Positions 61,397 through 64,000 of a stretch of 64,000 bases of DNA are shown here, piece by piece (position 1 is the stretch's first letter; the number at the start of each line of letters is the position of its first letter). The translations under genes were made by a program, and so were the position numbers. Origin of the DNA: Chloroflexota bacterium (GTDB taxonomy: Bacteria; Chloroflexota; Anaerolineae; Promineifilales; Promineifilaceae). The notes under the pieces were generated by a model. The model did no database searches. It saw only the letters and a program-made list of their open reading frames with translations, and was not told where the DNA came from. The stretch lies in NCBI GenBank assembly GCA_017993775.1, contig JAGOMA010000006.1:62001-126000 (forward strand), given 5' to 3'.

Positions 61397-61425
61397 TTGA
61401 AAGTTGGTTGAAATTGATTTATAAT
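61397..61425 (+). promoter_or_regulatory. Promoter of the DeoR-family regulator
   Basis: -35 TTGAAA (61397-61402) and a consensus -10 TATAAT (61420-61425) are 17 bp apart, 42 bp before the regulator start. The -35 boxes of this and the opposing promoter are only 10 bp apart, so one bound repressor could cover both. Repeated TTGAAA/TTGAAATTG words (61397-61415) are candidate operator parts. Confidence 0.78.
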
Positions 61426-61467
61426 GAGGCCGCAAAAGGAAAAGTCGCCCAAACAAGGAGTTAACGG

Positions 61468-62250
61468 ATGGCAATGGAAGAAAGGCACGAACAAATCATT
61501 CAACTCATGTTGCAGCAGCAAATTGTTACAGTCACCGAGTTGAGCGAGCGCTTTTCCGTCTCTCCGGTAACCATTCGGAGCGATTTAAACCAGTTGGCCG
61601 AGAAGGGGAAAGTGGTGCGCACGCACGGCGGCGCGCGCCTGGGGGATGAACGCACCCGCCAGGAATATTCCATCAATATCCGCCAGCGCCTCAACGCCGC
61701 CGAAAAGCAGTGGATTGGCAAACTGGCGGCGTCGCTGGTCCAGTCGGGCGAGTCCATTTTGCTGGATGCCAGCACGACGGCGATTGCCGTGGGGCTGGCG
61801 CTTAAACAGCGCACGGATTTGGACAACGTGACCGTTATTACCACGGGCATTTGGACGGCGCTGGAAATGTTGGGCGCGGCCCACCTTGAAGTCGTATTGA
61901 CGGGCGGCCGGGTGCGCAGTTCTACCGGCTCTATTGCCGGGTTGATCGCCAATGATGTGTTGAGCCGCTTTCATTTTCATAAAGCATTTTTGGGCGGGTG
62001 GGGGCTTACTTTGGAGGGCGGTTTGATGGATTCGCCCTTGATCGAGGTTGAAATTAAACAAACGGTTATCCCGCGCTGCCAGGAAGTGATCGCGGTGGTG
62101 GATGGCAGTAAATTTGGACGGCCGTCGCTGGCGACCATTGTGCCCTTGTTGGCAATCTCTAAAATTGTGACTAATGAAGGAACGCCTGCACAACTCATCG
62201 CCGCCATGCGTGCGCAAGGCGTTCAAATTCTTATCGCTGAAGAAGGTTAA
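61468..62250 (+). CDS. DeoR/GlpR-family transcriptional repressor
   Basis: This 260-residue protein has AAGGAG 8 nt before the ATG. An N-terminal winged HTH (about 5-60: RHEQIIQLMLQQQIVTVTELSERFSVSPVTIRSDLNQLAEKGKVVRTHGGA) is followed by a DeoRC sensor domain of the isomerase-like fold (about 80-235: ILLDASTTAIAVGLAL, VVLTGGRVRSSTGSIAGLIA, VVDGSKFG). Such regulators respond to phosphorylated sugars. It is divergent from rhaB, so rhamnulose or fuculose phosphate is the expected inducer, by inference. Confidence 0.93.
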   Translation: MAMEERHEQIIQLMLQQQIVTVTELSERFSVSPVTIRSDLNQLAEKGKVVRTHGGARLGDERTRQEYSINIRQRLNAAEKQWIGKLAASLVQSGESILLDASTTAIAVGLALKQRTDLDNVTVITTGIWTALEMLGAAHLEVVLTGGRVRSSTGSIAGLIANDVLSRFHFHKAFLGGWGLTLEGGLMDSPLIEVEIKQTVIPRCQEVIAVVDGSKFGRPSLATIVPLLAISKIVTNEGTPAQLIAAMRAQGVQILIAEEG

Positions 62251-62454
62251 ACTGTCGGGGGCATTGCTGAACGGCCGTAGACTTTTGTAGCTCGTCAGCC
62301 GTGGATAGTATTACCCAAACTGGCCAACCGACCAGGGCGCAGCCTCTCCGGTTGCCGGGTGTGGCGGGGCCGATTGGCTATTATACTGGGAGCATGAACC
62401 TCTTTTTGTATATCCGGGCGCGGAATTGGCCGGCGACGGGTGGGAGACAGCAAT

Positions 62455-63651
62455 ATGAACGCTAAAAGCGGGCGACGAAGCAGACGCGTGGTGGGGCTAT
62501 TAGTCGGTCTGCTGTTGGTCTTGTGCGTGGCCGGAACGGCCGTTACCTTCATCACCAACCGCCGTTTGCCCACCGACCAGATGCACACAGCACAGCTAAC
62601 AGACCTGGATAAAGCCCGTCTGGCCGAGATTTTACACCTGCGCGAAACGCTGGGAAATGCATCCTGGCCGGGTTTGGGTGACGCCGATATTCCAATTATT
62701 GTGTATAACGGCGCTTACGCTTTTTTGATCGGGCTGGCCGACCCGCCGCCCGGTTGGCGCACCGTGCCGCAAGAGACGCCATACGGCGCGCCCTGGCAGC
62801 CGGTGGCCGATGACCTGTTCCAGGGCCAGACATATTATCGCGCGCCGCTGCCGGCTGACGGCCGTACGCCCCAGGCATTCACAGTACTGGTGGGCGACCG
62901 CTGGACAGCCTCCCTCCATACGCGCTCGGCGATGCGCGTGACACTGGCCTATCAGTTTCGGGATATGCTGCCGGGCGGCATCCGCGAGATGCTGCCATAT
63001 GCGCTGGCGGCCGATCTCTTTGTGCGTAACAGCGACAGTTATATCGCGGCCATGCTGCACGAATCATTTCATGCGTATCAGGGCATGGCGGTCCCAGGGC
63101 GGCTGGCGGCCGCCGAGTGGGCCAATATCCGCCACCAGGAAGATTATCCCCATGACGACGAGGCCTTTGTGGCGGATTGGCAGGTAGAGCTGGATTTGTT
63201 GATGGCTGCGGTGCGGGCGGAGGATAAGGCGGAAACGGCCGTTCTGGCGCAGCAATTCCTGGATCAGCGGGCGGCGCGGCGCGCAGCCGCCAATCTATCC
63301 GCTCCGCTGGTTGATTATGAGCGTCAGCGGGAATGGGCCGAAGGGCTGGCTCTCTACAATGAATTGAATATCCTGCGCCAGGCGGGGTCCGCCGACGATT
63401 ATCAACCGGCAGCCGGGATGGCCGAGGACCCGGAGTTTGACGGCTACCGGACTTTTGCCGCGCGTTGGCGGCAAGAAGTTAGCCAGATTGGGCGTATGGC
63501 CGGGAATGAGGGGGACGGCCGTTTCTATTACAGCGGCATGGCTCAGGCAACTTTGTTAGACCGCTTGCTGCCAGACTGGAAAGCGCAGATTTTTGCCGAA
63601 GGCGTATTTTTGGAAGATTTACTGGCAACGGCCGTGGCGCACCAATCCTAA
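62455..63651 (+). CDS. Membrane-anchored HExxH metalloprotease-like protein
   Basis: This 398-residue protein starts at ATG 62455 with GGGAGA 7 nt upstream. One N-terminal membrane anchor (RRVVGLLVGLLLVLCVAGTAVTF) is followed by an outside domain. LHESFHAYQG gives HESFH at residues 202-206 and Glu296 in REWAEGLALYNE is a fitting third ligand, so a gluzincin-type zinc site is likely. I do not recognise the family. It follows the DeoR gene by about 200 bp but has no obvious link to sugar use. Confidence 0.7.
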   Translation: MNAKSGRRSRRVVGLLVGLLLVLCVAGTAVTFITNRRLPTDQMHTAQLTDLDKARLAEILHLRETLGNASWPGLGDADIPIIVYNGAYAFLIGLADPPPGWRTVPQETPYGAPWQPVADDLFQGQTYYRAPLPADGRTPQAFTVLVGDRWTASLHTRSAMRVTLAYQFRDMLPGGIREMLPYALAADLFVRNSDSYIAAMLHESFHAYQGMAVPGRLAAAEWANIRHQEDYPHDDEAFVADWQVELDLLMAAVRAEDKAETAVLAQQFLDQRAARRAAANLSAPLVDYERQREWAEGLALYNELNILRQAGSADDYQPAAGMAEDPEFDGYRTFAARWRQEVSQIGRMAGNEGDGRFYYSGMAQATLLDRLLPDWKAQIFAEGVFLEDLLATAVAHQS

Positions 63652-63677
63652 CCTCTCGCGGGGAAGCCGACGGATCA

Positions 63678-64000
63678 TCAGCGCCGCCGTTTGGTGAACA
63701 GATCCAGCATCACAGCCAAAATGAGAACCACGCCTTTGATGATCTGCTGGTAAAACGACTGCACGCCCATTAAATTCAGGCCATTGGAGAGGATACCGAG
63801 AATAAATGCGCCCATCACTGTGCCGGTTACGCTGCCAACGCCGCCAAATAAACTAATCCCGCCCAACACAGGCGCAGCGATAGCGTCCAATTCCCAGCCA
63901 GCGGCAGCGTTTGGCTGCGCCGACCACAGACGAGCCGCCAGCAAGATGCCGCCCAGGGCGGCCGTCAACCCGCTGATCACGTAGACGCCTAAGGTGATGC
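63678..64000 (-). CDS. Sugar ABC transporter permease, RbsC-like (N-terminus beyond window)
   Basis: The C-terminal ~107 residues of a BPD_transp_2-family permease: GVYVISGLTAALGGILLAARLWSAQPNAAAGWELDAIAAPVLGGISLFGGVGSVTGTVMGAFILGILSNGLNLMGV, then SFYQQIIKGVVLILAVMLD. This is the signature of ribose/rhamnose/xylose-type ABC importers (RbsC, RhaP). The frame stays open to the right edge. Closeness to the rhamnulokinase operon makes a deoxysugar or pentose importer plausible. Confidence 0.9.
   Translation of the reverse strand, partial: ITLGVYVISGLTAALGGILLAARLWSAQPNAAAGWELDAIAAPVLGGISLFGGVGSVTGTVMGAFILGILSNGLNLMGVQSFYQQIIKGVVLILAVMLDLFTKRRR

Larger units (their letters stand above)
1..64000. 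repeat. Dispersed palindromic octamer ACGGCCGT
   Basis: The self-complementary octamer ACGGCCGT recurs through coding and non-coding DNA on both strands. I counted about 125-130 copies by eye; a random sequence of this size would hold about one. In genes it is read in several frames, most often as Thr-Ala-Val or as (Asn/Asp/Tyr)-Gly-Arg, so these tripeptides are overrepresented in the proteins. It also forms the stem of the terminator at 29548-29587. The behaviour resembles the HIP1 octamer of cyanobacteria, but the sequence differs. The count is manual and could be off by several copies. Confidence 0.9.

Noticed and set aside
1..64000. tRNA, rRNA or riboswitch genes
   Set aside because: I looked for tRNA T-loop words and conserved riboswitch cores in intergenic regions and found none convincing. 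A covariance-model search would be decisive.

Overview
The window looks like a chromosomal segment from a member of the Chloroflexota (Anaerolineae-like). This is inferred from gene content and is not proven: BTAD/NB-ARC/TPR regulators, Pro/Thr-linker lipoproteins, very large secreted proteins ending in a hydrophobic 'LP' tail, and many palindromic intergenic repeats. GC looks to be in the mid-50s percent by eye. I see no rRNA, tRNA, CRISPR array, transposase or phage gene. One end gene is cut at each border.

Layout. 0-12.3 kb: surface and secreted proteins, mostly on the minus strand. These are a zinc metallopeptidase lipoprotein (cut at the left edge), an S41 protease lipoprotein, a beta-propeller lipoprotein and a beta-helix protein, interrupted by a rifampicin-phosphotransferase-like enzyme divergent from a TetR regulator. 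12.7-18.4 kb: a BTAD-type ATPase/TPR regulator convergent with a GH15 glucoamylase. 18.6-23.1 kb: a translationally coupled membrane operon (rhomboid-like protein, AI-2E-family permease, MprF-like protein). 23.3-25.6 kb: a NarX/NarL-type two-component pair. 25.9-29.5 kb: a secreted S33 hydrolase and a two-gene NatAB-like ABC exporter. 29.6-40.9 kb: a 2343-residue multidomain surface protein and a 1381-residue subtilase. 41.1-45.1 kb: a small protein divergent from a second BTAD regulator. 45.2-54.3 kb: two linked sensory operons, one with a response regulator and a hybrid kinase, the other with a response regulator, a solute-binding lipoprotein and a multi-PAS kinase. 54.9-61.3 kb: a deoxysugar operon (rhamnulokinase, tandem-domain class II aldolase, MoaD-like protein, tungsten-type aldehyde:ferredoxin oxidoreductase, FucA-like aldolase, membrane protein) divergent from its DeoR regulator. 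62.4-64 kb: a membrane-anchored metalloprotease-like protein and the end of a sugar ABC permease.

How the parts may work together. The deoxysugar operon gives phosphorylation, aldol cleavage to lactaldehyde and DHAP, and probable ferredoxin-linked oxidation of the aldehyde, under DeoR control from back-to-back promoters. The sensory block couples a periplasmic binding protein directly to a histidine kinase without transporter subunits.

Two signals cut across the whole window. The palindromic octamer ACGGCCGT occurs about 125-130 times by hand count, where about one is expected by chance. A family of hairpins built on AGATTGG/CCAATCT sits in at least ten intergenic gaps. Both deserve more attention than any single gene here.
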